Source: a bacterium F11
GTDB lineage: Bacteria; Elusimicrobiota; Elusimicrobia; F11
Length of the DNA stretch: 58,778 nucleotides
Assembly (NCBI GenBank): GCA_002176905.1
Contig: MSYE01000248.1
Location: 1-58,778, forward strand
Direction of reading: 5' to 3'
The position numbers were made by a program, and so were the translations under genes. The notes under the pieces are model-generated. The model did no database searches, was not told the origin of the DNA, and saw only the letters and a program-made list of their open reading frames with translations. Of the stretch, positions 33,096 through 42,400 are shown in pieces. The number at the start of each line of letters is the position of its first letter. Within the stretch, counting starts at the first letter, position 1.

Positions 33096-33842
33096 TTACC
33101 TTTGTAAAGTACGCAACCCAACAGATATCGAATGCAAAGCTTCCTTGGCCAAAGGGGAAACCAAGCCCAACCTGAGAGCTCCTTTTTGGTCCGCCAAAGT
33201 GGCCATGGCTGCTTGCTGAGGCGCCAAACTCATTGTAACCCACATATCTTCCGTTGTCATGGGGCGATTCATTTTAGTGGTTCCCAGAGGAGCCATGGGA
33301 TCCCAAATATCCTTATCGACAGCAAGAATGCGAATCGGGTTGAAAAGTAGATGCGTTTTAAACTTTGGCCAATCTTCCTGTTTTTCAATGGAACTAAAAA
33401 GATACACCCAGTCTCCGGGCTGAATCCACCCCCCCACAGCTTCATCGGGTTTGAACCTTAATGTTATGGCGGTTTGGTGGGGTTCCAGAATCCAGGCCAA
33501 TCCCAATTGTGTGCCTTCATCCAATAACTTCGATCTGGTAATTTGTTCCCCTTTCAAAAAACCAATCCGGGCCTTAAAACGCGGTATTTTGGAAGGATTT
33601 AGAATATCGGCTTTTGTTTGAAGAGCAGTTGGCTCAAGAAAAGCTTCTGGCACGGATACAACTTCCACCTCATGAGGGGTGAGGGATTTGCCCATTTTGA
33701 TATAGCGCTTGGCCCTCAAAACGGTTGTGGCGGTAACATGTTTTTTGAGTTCCTGATCTTTCTTCTGAAGGGTTCGATAAAACAAGGCCATTGTTATCAA
33801 GCCCAGTATTATCGAAATCAACAGTCTCATTTTTGCACTCAC
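33096..33842 (-). CDS. cpaB: Flp pilus assembly protein CpaB/RcpC
   Basis: This 248-aa protein has an N-terminal membrane helix (LLISIILGLITMALFY) and a SAF-like domain (VLRAKRYIKMGKSLTPHEVE, then FLKGEQITRSKLL), the layout of CpaB/RcpC in the periplasm of Tad systems. I chose the GTG at 33842 because GGAGGAGA lies six to seven bases upstream; ATG 33830 is an alternative. It overlaps the last base or two of the preceding tadE-like gene region, consistent with operon coupling. Confidence 0.85.
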   Translation of the reverse strand: MSAKMRLLISIILGLITMALFYRTLQKKDQELKKHVTATTVLRAKRYIKMGKSLTPHEVEVVSVPEAFLEPTALQTKADILNPSKIPRFKARIGFLKGEQITRSKLLDEGTQLGLAWILEPHQTAITLRFKPDEAVGGWIQPGDWVYLFSSIEKQEDWPKFKTHLLFNPIRILAVDKDIWDPMAPLGTTKMNRPMTTEDMWVTMSLAPQQAAMATLADQKGALRLGLVSPLAKEALHSISVGLRTLQR

Positions 33843-34267
33843 TTTATTTCTCCTCCATCTGGTTTCTTTTGAAGAACCACCCATTCACCGATATTGATTT
33901 TCTCATCAGGCAAAAAGCGAGATAGGATGGGAATCTCCTTCCCAACAGATACTTTTGCATAGACAAGATGATAAAACCGAGCGGAGGGAAGAGTTTGATA
34001 CCGCCCCAACCGATGGGTCCACTGCAAAGGCCCAGAAGGATTGATCTTCTTTTGATAGGCTTTCATCTCCGTTAACACCGTTTGATCATCCACCAAATCC
34101 GTGGCTTTCAACATCGCCCCAAACCGTGCCACTGCCAAGGCCCGTTGTTTGGTGAGAAAATAAGTGGAAACCCCAATCACAAAGACCACGATCAAAATGA
34201 AGAGGGGCAGGGTTAAAACAAATTCCACAAAAATGTTGGCGTTGTGATTCGTCACCTTATTCCCCAT
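33839..34267 (-). CDS. TadE-like pseudopilin (second copy)
   Basis: This 142-aa protein begins with a short polar leader and the TadE-type helix ANIFVEFVLTLPLFILIVVF, where the glutamate after VEF-like sequence is the family hallmark. TadE-like minor pilins are matured by a prepilin peptidase, which is not in this window. ATG 34267 is preferred over TTG 34273 because GGAG lies about nine bases upstream. It overlaps the end of the tadG-like gene. Confidence 0.8.
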   Translation of the reverse strand: MGNKVTNHNANIFVEFVLTLPLFILIVVFVIGVSTYFLTKQRALAVARFGAMLKATDLVDDQTVLTEMKAYQKKINPSGPLQWTHRLGRYQTLPSARFYHLVYAKVSVGKEIPILSRFLPDEKINIGEWVVLQKKPDGGEIK

Positions 34268-35015
34268 CAACAAGCTCCACCCTGAAATAAGGATACCGAT
34301 AAGGTTTCACTTTGTTTTCCTCTAATGCCTCAGCCCACGTGCGGGGGAATCCTCCGTTTCCCGTCATAAGAAGGGTGGGATCTGATCGATCCACATCCCA
34401 TCGGAGCCGCCCTGCCGCCTTTTGATGGAGCAACCACTTTTTCCCCTTTATTAATAAGGAGAGGATCGATGAAACACGATACACACTGATGTCTTGAGGT
34501 TCGGCCATCCTTTCTAAAGGTGACCACGTTCTTTGGACCCATCCATGAGGAACGATACCCTGATCCCCGCTGGGAGAGACAATCGTCACGTCCCGAGGAA
34601 CGAGGCCCAGTTGAGATGCCTCTTCCTTATCCAATTGAACGTCCGTCCGTTCTTTTCGATTGGCCTCTGCCACAACTTTGATGATGGCCTTGATCCTTCC
34701 TTTGTAACCTGAAAGGCTTCTCTTTAAATCCCGGGCCGCATCGATCAACTCTTGTTTCATCTCAAAATCCACAACAGCGCCTTCCGCCATTCCCTCGAGA
34801 AAGAGATCCCCAAATTGAGACCACCGCTCAACAACCCGGCTCCCTCCTTGCACCCTCATTCGCAATGAAGATAGAAGCGTGGCGTCGGCCACCATTTGAA
34901 GAGATTGGATTTCGTAGTGGCCCCGAGCCAAATCCAAAATCAATAAAGACATCCCAAACAGAAACACCAAAATGGGCATCGATAAGATTAACAGGCTTCC
35001 CTTTTCATTTCTCAT
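34257..35015 (-). CDS. TadG-like pilus assembly protein
   Basis: This 252-aa protein starts MRNEKGSLLILSMPILVFLF, the N-terminal helix of TadG/TadE-like proteins, followed by an extracytoplasmic domain with AGxxS-like LQMVADATLLSSLRMRVQGG. It lacks the von Willebrand domain of full-size TadG proteins. The start codon overlaps the upstream tadE-like stop (TGATG), indicating translational coupling. The longer open frame to 35111 has no supporting homology. Confidence 0.78.
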   Translation of the reverse strand: MRNEKGSLLILSMPILVFLFGMSLLILDLARGHYEIQSLQMVADATLLSSLRMRVQGGSRVVERWSQFGDLFLEGMAEGAVVDFEMKQELIDAARDLKRSLSGYKGRIKAIIKVVAEANRKERTDVQLDKEEASQLGLVPRDVTIVSPSGDQGIVPHGWVQRTWSPLERMAEPQDISVYRVSSILSLLIKGKKWLLHQKAAGRLRWDVDRSDPTLLMTGNGGFPRTWAEALEENKVKPYRYPYFRVELVDGE

Positions 35016-35437
35016 CACCGAATTCCCCCAACAACTCTTGCCTCTTGAGCCACGGCTCGAATCTGGAAGGGAGAAACATCCCGAAAAGAAAAGAGGGATT
35101 TTTGGGTGCATCGCAACGTAACAATCTCAATGACTTTCTTCTGCTCATATGGTTTTGGCCACCTTTGAGAGGGATATTTTTTTAGATGAACCGATAAGTT
35201 TGTGGGTTGGGAAAATTTGGTATTGATCCATTTATTGGCAATCGATTTCATCTGAGGAACGGATTTCAAAGAAGACATTGCCAACAAACGCGCCAATTTC
35301 TGGGTGGCTGATTCCAACTTTATTTGTTGGATGGCCAATGATCCCACCCCCAAAGTCATCAACAAACACAAACCAAAAAAAGGAAAAACAAGGATAAACT
35401 CAACGAGGGAATTTCCAACACAAAGTCGCTCACGCAT
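35015..35437 (-). CDS. TadE-like pseudopilin (first copy), 5' end formed by palindrome A3
   Basis: This 140-aa protein has the TadE helix GNSLVEFILVFPFFGLCLLM. The plausible start, ATG 35437, lies inside palindromic element A3, so the first residues (MRERLCV) are encoded by the element. The frame stays open through the whole element to another ATG at 35527, which would give an Arg-rich 30-residue leader. No Shine-Dalgarno precedes 35437. The element has either supplied the start or displaced the original one; translation efficiency may be affected. It is coupled to the downstream tadG-like gene. Confidence 0.75.
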   Translation of the reverse strand: MRERLCVGNSLVEFILVFPFFGLCLLMTLGVGSLAIQQIKLESATQKLARLLAMSSLKSVPQMKSIANKWINTKFSQPTNLSVHLKKYPSQRWPKPYEQKKVIEIVTLRCTQKSLFSFRDVSPFQIRAVAQEARVVGGIR

Positions 35438-35514
35438 TCGCTTTCGCGCTCGCTTTCGATCATTAATTAATCGATCGCGAGCGCGAAAGCGAATGCGTGA
35501 GCGACTGGGAATGC
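35424..35514. repeat. Palindromic element family A, copy A3
   Basis: An 83-bp near-perfect inverted repeat (35424-35506) has the shared centre TCATTAATTAATCGATCG plus part of the GGGAATGC tail. It overlaps the 5' end of the first tadE-like gene and is the only A copy intruding into a coding region. Confidence 0.9.
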
Positions 35515-35655
35515 AAATAATATTCATCTTCTTTATCCATGAGGGATAAGAGATTTTTTTGAAGGGGAAGGGTCCTTTGAACTTTGAAGGGAAGAATATT
35601 CTAACTCAAAATTGCTGTTCCGTCAAAGAAAGGCGTGATCTGAAAATTCGGATTG

Positions 35656-36579
35656 TTATTTCAGGGCTTTTTTACGAGGCCTTTTTATCCTGCTATGCTT
35701 CTTTTTTCGGCGCTGGCGACGATCATAACCCTTTTGTTGTTTCTCGGCTTTCCTTAAGGATTCACCGAAAATCTGTTTGGATTTCTTTTGCAGTTCGGAG
35801 GCATTTTGGCATCTCAGCCCCTCCAATGATTCCCCTGCCTGGGCTAGGGCACGAGAGAAGATATCCATATGTCCCTTTTCATGATCAACCACATCATCAA
35901 GGAACTTTTTCCATTTTCCTTTTTCCTCATCTTTCACTTTGGGGGGAGGATCCCAAGATGGATATGTGGTTGTCATGGTCGCTTTGATGACAATATTCAC
36001 CCACCGTGAGCGTTCTGCCTCAAAAGTAAGGTTGGCGCTCCACGTTGCCTTCATTTTGGTCTGGGAAGCGGTTCGCCCCCCACTAACAAGAAATCCTCTG
36101 CCACCCTCTTTGGAATGAATCTGGTCATGGATATCTTGGAAAGAGTCTCCTTTCACAACATAGTTGACCGACTGACGGGTTTCCTCTATTCCCACGTTTC
36201 TTTTTTCAATCACCCGATATTGCCGACCCGGGTGAATCCTGGCAATATCAACAGAAGGTTTTTTCTTCGTTAATTTTCCTTTTGTCTCCTTTCGGTTTTC
36301 CTCTTTCTTTTTATCTTCTTCTGGTGTTTTTAAATCGTCCATGGTGACCACGTTCTTTTTCACCTTGGGTTTCTTTTTGCGGTTAATCTCCTTAATTTTG
36401 CTTTTGTTCACCCGGAGGGTCATGTTGGTGCCCAAGATCATCATGACCTCATCTTCACTCTCGCTGATGATACGCCCGTGAAGCACTTTTCCCTCTTTGA
36501 GCGTCACTTTATCCGCGGAGATTCGACCGCTCACAATAAGCAGACATAAGAAGGTTAATATGAGGATACGTTGACCCAT
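35656..36579 (-). CDS. Secreted DUF922-type putative zinc protease
   Basis: This ~307-aa protein has a signal peptide (ILILTFLCLLIVSGRISA) and a small beta domain (VTLKEGKVLHGRIISESEDE). A Lys/Glu-rich linker follows, then a DUF922-like domain with W-K-K-F-L-D-D-V-V-DHEKGH. HEKGH at 233-237 matches the HExxH zinc site expected in that family. The last ~45 residues are very basic. Starts at 36585 or 36579 are both possible; AAGG is eight bases before 36579. It overlaps or abuts the Omp85-like gene and leads into the Tad genes. Confidence 0.8.
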   Translation of the reverse strand: MGQRILILTFLCLLIVSGRISADKVTLKEGKVLHGRIISESEDEVMMILGTNMTLRVNKSKIKEINRKKKPKVKKNVVTMDDLKTPEEDKKKEENRKETKGKLTKKKPSVDIARIHPGRQYRVIEKRNVGIEETRQSVNYVVKGDSFQDIHDQIHSKEGGRGFLVSGGRTASQTKMKATWSANLTFEAERSRWVNIVIKATMTTTYPSWDPPPKVKDEEKGKWKKFLDDVVDHEKGHMDIFSRALAQAGESLEGLRCQNASELQKKSKQIFGESLRKAEKQQKGYDRRQRRKKKHSRIKRPRKKALK

Positions 36580-36589
36580 TTTCATTGCC

Positions 36590-38218
36590 TTATAAATCAA
36601 ATTTTCTCTCCGATCTTCCACCAAAAACAAATTCTCCTGTTAAATTAAAAACCCAACGAGAATCTCTCTCGTTCTCATTCAGGGCATAGGCCAAATCAGC
36701 CCGAATAATGTTGGCTCGAACCGATCGGGTGGGAGCAAACCGAATTCCAAATCCCACGTCACTTCTAAACTCATCGAACGACGGTTCCTGATGCTCTTTC
36801 CAGGTGGCCCCTGTATCAAAGAAAACGCCCCAACCCACCGTGACCATTTGTAGCCAGTCATACAATACCGCCTTTCGGTTTTCAAGCGTCATGAGCAAAC
36901 TTTTCGATCCACTGAACTGACGAACCGAATATCCCCGAAGCCCTGTTTCTCCTCCCAATAGAAACTGTTTGGATGGATCGAGGTTCCGAGATGTTTTGTA
37001 GTTCAGTGTAGCGGTAAAGGTCTGTCCCAGCCACCAGTTTGGTAAAACATTGTGTTGAACAACTTTGAAGATCCCATCCTCAACATGATCGTTTTGGTAG
37101 CGGCTCCTCATCTCCATCTGTAACATCACAAAAGCAATATCTTTGGAAACCCATGTTTTTCGAAGAACACCCCTAGTATAAAGGCCATCCGTGGTAGCCC
37201 CAAAGGCTTCCAAACTAGGGCCGAATTCCAAGGTCCAATCCCATCCCAAGTTAAAGTCCTCATCTCGATCAAAGGTAATCACCCCTCTCTCTTTGATAAA
37301 CCGGTCATTCCGGAATTGATACCCCAATGCCACAACGCTTTCGGTGTGATCCAAAGGAGGCAACAAGGGCAGCTCAGACTGGAAATTGTCATACTCGTTT
37401 TTATCATAGTGGTGAACAAGACCCCACCTCCTGACTTTTCGCTCATGGGGATGAAAATTGAACCAAACCTCGGTTCGTACCACCAAGTGTTCCTCCTGAA
37501 AAGTGGCAACCTCCTCTCCTCCTTCAAACAGCCGGCCTTCGTCATCCGAGGCAAACACCGAGGTTCCTTCTTGGTGCCAATCTTGAACCGACCAGAACGG
37601 TTTTTCAAGCCTGATATCAATCTCACGGCCCTTTTCGTCCTTTCCGTATCCCCCGAAAATTTTAACCGGCGAACCCAAAAAGCGGCGATGTTTGAATGTC
37701 ATACCTCTTTTGGTTCGATCAATATCTTTTCGAACAAAGCCCCCCAACTGGATTCCAGTGCCCAATAAATTTCGCTCCAAAATACCCAATCCATAAAGGT
37801 TTTTCCCGCCCACCCGTTCGTATCGCAACAAAATCCCCAAAGTCCACACATCATGGGTTTCAATGTGAACATCAACGATTCCATTGAGGGGTTCTTGGGG
37901 TGTGATGGTGACATACCGAAAAAAACGGCTTCCTCTTAGGATCCGCTCGGATTCCTGGATACAAAAAAGATCGTAGGGATCGCCTTCTCGAAACAAAAGC
38001 TCCGACCGGATATAATATTCTTTGGTAACGACATGAAGTTTATTGGCCAAGGTATAAGGAAAAACACGGTCCAGTGGAGAGCCTGTATCAAAAACATCAT
38101 GCCGGTTAAGAATGATTTTCCCAATTCTCCACTGGCCCAAAGCCATCTCATCTGGTGTTTTTCCCTCTAAAAAGGAGGTGAGCATCACCAACAACGCCAA
38201 TGTTGCTCCCAGCTTCAT
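36590..38218 (-). CDS. Omp85/TamA-like outer-membrane barrel protein
   Basis: This 542-aa protein has a signal peptide MKLGATLALLVMLTSFLEG and one or two POTRA-like segments (RILRGSRFFRYVTITPQEPL then VDVHIETHDVW). A C-terminal barrel contains LLGGETGLRGYSVRQFSG, with the LRGY motif at 427-430 corresponding to VRGF/Y of the lid loop. Many amphipathic strands with aromatic ends follow. Known members insert or transport proteins or lipids at the outer membrane. It is too short for BamA; closer to TamA-like or surface-antigen types. It proves a diderm envelope. Start 38218 is chosen because the signal peptide begins there; an upstream ATG at 38251 is in frame. Confidence 0.85.
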   Translation of the reverse strand: MKLGATLALLVMLTSFLEGKTPDEMALGQWRIGKIILNRHDVFDTGSPLDRVFPYTLANKLHVVTKEYYIRSELLFREGDPYDLFCIQESERILRGSRFFRYVTITPQEPLNGIVDVHIETHDVWTLGILLRYERVGGKNLYGLGILERNLLGTGIQLGGFVRKDIDRTKRGMTFKHRRFLGSPVKIFGGYGKDEKGREIDIRLEKPFWSVQDWHQEGTSVFASDDEGRLFEGGEEVATFQEEHLVVRTEVWFNFHPHERKVRRWGLVHHYDKNEYDNFQSELPLLPPLDHTESVVALGYQFRNDRFIKERGVITFDRDEDFNLGWDWTLEFGPSLEAFGATTDGLYTRGVLRKTWVSKDIAFVMLQMEMRSRYQNDHVEDGIFKVVQHNVLPNWWLGQTFTATLNYKTSRNLDPSKQFLLGGETGLRGYSVRQFSGSKSLLMTLENRKAVLYDWLQMVTVGWGVFFDTGATWKEHQEPSFDEFRSDVGFGIRFAPTRSVRANIIRADLAYALNENERDSRWVFNLTGEFVFGGRSERKFDL

Positions 38219-38304
38219 CAATTTGGGGAATTTTAAGAAGAAAAAATACATTGATGTATTGTTTCATCTAAAACCACATTTGTCATCGGAAAATTTAAAT
38301 AGTT

Positions 38305-38410
38305 AATCTCTCACGCTTTCGCGCTCGCGCTCGCATTCGATCATTAATTAATTGATCGATCGCGAGCGCGAATGAGTGAGCGTGAGAGATTGGGAATGCG
38401 TGAGCGACTA
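38305..38410. repeat. Palindromic element family A, copy A4
   Basis: An inverted repeat at 38305-38391 has an extended centre (TTAATTAATTGATCGATCG) and the GGGAATGCGTGAGCGACT tail. It is 25-45 bp past the stop of the 38435-39277 gene and upstream of the Omp85-like gene. Confidence 0.9.
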
Positions 38411-38434
38411 AGAATAAATTGGAGGGTAAGTTTC

Positions 38435-39277
38435 CTACAGAACGATCGATCGGTTGATAATGCGGAGGGCGGAACGGGGGATGGGGTTGTCGAGCATCTC
38501 TCTTTTGGCCCCTTCAAATTCATTGGACAGTTTCTTTTCCAATTCTCCCAATTGCGTAACAATCCATTTGTTAGCGGTATAGATGACACTGGAGGTGGTG
38601 TATCCTGTTTTGAGGGGAGAGGAATAAACCCCAAACCAATCCACCAACTTGGACAATCTTTCTGACCGGTTGCTTTCTTCCTGAAGAAGAAGCTTGATGA
38701 CCTCTGGTAACATCCGGACATCCGAAAGAGAGAAAAAGGTAAGACAACTTGTTTCACTGTTGTCATCTTGGTTACTGGCAAAAAGCCGCCAGAGATTTTC
38801 AAAGCGAGGGGCTCTGACCAGACTCTGGGGATGATAGAAAGGAACCCAATTGATGTTCATTTTTGATCCCAAACTCGCATCCAAATGATAGATGCAGGCT
38901 TGGCCTTTCAGGAAAACGGATCGATCCCCTTCCCTGAGATCGCCCCATCCATTGCTTTTGATGCTGCCAGGAAAAATGACACAGAGATTTTTCCCACCCA
39001 ACCGATATAGGTGGTGCAGAAACAAACAATCAAAAAGTTGTTGGGCGCTGGAAATCGAATAATTTTGACTCAAGACATCCATGTCTTCGTCCATGGTTGA
39101 AAGATATCCCCACCACGGAAAAATCTGACGGTTGGGGTCCAAAGTCATCATCCAAATCGACATGGGCGGTTGCGAAATGATATGCCGCTTAAAAGAAACA
39201 GAAGCCAATTCATTGGAATTGACTGGTGGGCTACCTATGTTTTTATCCTCGCCTAATCTCAATATTTCAATACCCAT
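38435..39277 (-). CDS. Hypothetical protein, 280 aa
   Basis: I do not recognise a family. No signal peptide or membrane helix is evident, so it is probably cytoplasmic. The composition is Trp/Phe-rich (MSIWMMTLDPNRQIFPWWGY). A central hydrophobic segment (QQLFDCLFLHHLYRLGGKNL) is followed by CVIFPGSIK, and two Leu-rich helical stretches occupy the C-terminal half. The start is well supported by AGAGGA six bases upstream. It lies between the giant gene and the Omp85-like gene on the same strand; palindromes A5 and A4 bracket it. Confidence 0.75.
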   Translation of the reverse strand: MGIEILRLGEDKNIGSPPVNSNELASVSFKRHIISQPPMSIWMMTLDPNRQIFPWWGYLSTMDEDMDVLSQNYSISSAQQLFDCLFLHHLYRLGGKNLCVIFPGSIKSNGWGDLREGDRSVFLKGQACIYHLDASLGSKMNINWVPFYHPQSLVRAPRFENLWRLFASNQDDNSETSCLTFFSLSDVRMLPEVIKLLLQEESNRSERLSKLVDWFGVYSSPLKTGYTTSSVIYTANKWIVTQLGELEKKLSNEFEGAKREMLDNPIPRSALRIINRSIVL

Positions 39278-39397
39278 AATCGTTCCTCTTAAGATTAGTG
39301 TAACCCTGCTGTCACAGCTTTGCCACGGGGTGTGAGCAGAGTCACAAGGAAAAACGGGTTGATATTACTATGCAAATCGTATTCGCTTTCGATAGTT
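39278..39397. other. Leader of the 280-aa hypothetical gene
   Basis: It contains the ribosome site AGAGGA within TCTTAAGAGGA. The preceding TTAC and TCTTAAG resemble part of the block shared by the giant genes, but with a one-base shift, so the link is weak. Confidence 0.35.
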
Positions 39398-39497
39398 AAT
39401 CTCTCTCGCTTTCGCGCTCGCGCTCGCGATCGATTAATTAATGATCGAAAGCGAGCGCGAATGCGTGAGCGTGAGAGATTATGAATGCGTGAGAGAT
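39398..39497. repeat. Palindromic element family A, copy A5 (core inverted)
   Basis: An inverted repeat at 39398-39480 is followed by the tail GAATGCGTGAGAGATCT. Its core reads GCGATCGATTAATTAATGAT, the reverse complement of the core in A1-A4, while the tail keeps the same orientation. It begins 20 bp past the giant gene stop. Confidence 0.9.
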
Positions 39498-39499
39498 CT

Positions 39500-42400
39500 T
39501 TACGCGTGTTTCCGCGAAACCACCGCCAGCAACATGCGGGTTCCGACGTCATTTAAGGCTTTGAGAGGCAAGAAGACTTCGGTAATGGTGGCCAGAGGAA
39601 CAGCGCGGCCAATGTTGAGAGCATCGATATCGTATTCAAGCTCTCGGCTGGTATGAATGGTAAAGGAGGTGACATTTCGGGCCCAACGTCTCTTAAGAAT
39701 ATCTCTTAAGGCTGATTGGATTTTGGTGCTGCCGATATTGTATTTCGCCCTGGGTCGGACAAATTCCAGTTGAACCTGGTTGCCGGCTTCCTTGAGGGCG
39801 GTTTGAACCGCTTCCCGCATTTCCGCGTTAGCGGCAGCCAATTCGCGTCTAAAATCAGCCTTGGTTCCGTTGATCACAATTCGGGTCCGTCCACGACGGT
39901 TTTTGGCTTGGCGAACGCCCAGCACGAACATGCCAAAGTTGCCGCCTTCGATATCAAATAAGGTAAATCCGGTATTTTGAGGCACATCGGCTTCACCGTA
40001 GACGGTGAGATCACTGTCCACAAAGGCCATCTTGCCGTCTTTTTCTTCGGCCACCCGGGTCGCGGTTCTTAAAGCCTCTTGGGTCGTCTCGCGCGTTTCG
40101 GGATCGGCCTCTTCATAATTCTTGAGACCTTCTGTCACCCGATCCGTCGCACCCGGCACAAAATCCATATCCAAACCAAAATTCAAAACGCGTGTTTCCC
40201 CTCTGCTCTTGAAACGATCCTCCAAAAACGGCTCAACAGGAACAATAACACTCTCAAGCAATCCTCTCACCTCAGCCCGTTCTTGATCCGTAACAGGGGT
40301 TATGCGCGAACGTCCTTGAGTGGTCAAATCGGAAGAGCTGAGAAGACCCAATCCGGTGAGGACAGCAGGAGGGGCAAGGTCAGCGAAAACGGTTCTCGGA
40401 AGACCAAAAGCCCCATTAACACCTTCAAAATAATAATAGGCCTCATGAAAAGATCCCACCAACGCCACGAGAATCACCACAGCGGTGAGGACGTGTAAAA
40501 GTTGTGCGGCCCTCCTATCAATTCCAAACAGAGGAAGCCGGGTTAATCCCAAAAGAACCAAAACCACCGGAATGGTCAAGAGGGATGTTGCCAGATCCAC
40601 GGTAAGAGGAAATCCGATGATAACAGCACTCTCAATAAAGGGAGTGGCGATTCTGGATTTAACGGATGTGCTGAGAGAATTCCATTTTTTCTGAAGGGAA
40701 CCAGACAATCGTCCAAGCAATAACAATAAAGGTATGGCCAAGAGCTCCCAACCTTCTCCTATCCCCGCAGCCGCTGTTTGTAATTCAACCGGCCCTATGG
40801 CAGGCACCCCATTTAACATACTCCATGCCGCCAACAACGCAAATCCCACCATAGCAGCCGCACCAGCCATTCTTCTGGTACCCCTGTCCTCGGCATCACC
40901 AGACATACTATACGTTGTAAGTTCTCCTGTATCTCTAAATGCTTTCCTCGATTGAACTCCTTCGTGTGACACCTCAACAATCGTTTTTGGTTTCCCATTC
41001 TCGTGACGTGTATACAATTTTGTTATCCCAGCATCAGGATTAAATTTGATTTCCGCTTTTTTAAATTCAATAATGAATTTTTCTCTCCAATCCTGATCGT
41101 CATTCCCCATCTTCTCTGTTATCTCCACTAACCTATCCAAAAGGGTTATATCACCATCTTCACTGAGATTCTGGCTGATAAGCAATCCCAGAAATTCCAA
41201 TGCTTGGTCGTTAAAATGTCCATCATGCCGATCTTGTCCAGTGAAAAGAATGGCCAAATCCATGAGGTTCTCATCCAAATTAGCCAAAACTCTTTCCAAT
41301 GCGTCGTCCGAAAGTTCATCAAAATTGATTTGTGAAAATTCAAATAGGCGACCCCGAATATATTGATTAAAGAGATCAATGGCCTCCTGTTGATTCTTAA
41401 CAGCCCGTCCCTTAAGGGCTTCTTCAATCTGATTAATTCCTTCATAATATAACCGCATATCAGCTCTTTCGATTTGCTCATCTAACTCAGTCGAAGTTTC
41501 TGATGCGCTGGGGTCGACGGCTCCACTGGTACGCTCTGCTGTTTCGTCTGGTTGGCCACTCTCTGGATCTCCAGTCGTTGTTGTCCCAGCGGCATCAGCT
41601 GAAGCTGGTGTTGATTCAGCGGTTTCATCTGTTGCAGTGGAAGTCGTCTCTGTTGTTTCCGCTGACGCTGCTGCTGTTGTTGTTTCTGCCTCTGTGGCTG
41701 CTACTGCGGGAACTTCAACAGCGTGCAAGTTCAAGACCTGACGGACGGTAAGAAGGGTGGGTGAGGGCTGAATAATCCCATCGACCGGTTCCGCGGGATC
41801 GGCGGCCAGGTTCAGGCGGACACGGTCCAAAACGTAAAGGATATCGGCATCGGTTTGAGGATAGCGCAATTGGCGGACATCTTCTGCCATGGGATTTCGA
41901 ACGATATAGAACAAAATGGCCAACCGTTTTCGGCCGGTAAATTCTCGGGAATCAGCGTCCACACCATCGGTTGCTTTGGCAATGACCAACTCCAATGTGT
42001 TGACAGCTTCATCTCCTCTTAATATTGGAAGAAGCAATTCGGTTTCAAATTCACTGAGATAACCATCCTTTTGAATGGCAGCCAAGAGGGCATTGGTACG
42101 ATCGGTCCCCTCTGAGAGCACCGCGGCCAAAGCCAATAAGAAGGAGAGCCGTTGTCCATCATTTCCAGAAAGAGGTTCCAACTGAACGGTTGGTTCCCCA
42201 TCTACAATCTCTCCTTGTGTTGAATCAATGTCATCAAAATGAAAGCCATACCGATTAAAACCGCGGGGGAGTGCTGCGCGACGGACCCTTTCGTCGTTAC
42301 GGGCTCTTACTTCGGCCCTTCTTTGCTCAAGTTCAGCTCTTTGCTCTTCGGTTGGTTCGGCATCTGTGGATGTGGCATCTGCTGCCTCTGCAGCATCGGC

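Noticed and set aside
24714..39497. CRISPR array or direct-repeat array
   Set aside because: The repeats are palindromic, dispersed by kilobases, and there are no spacers of regular length or cas genes.
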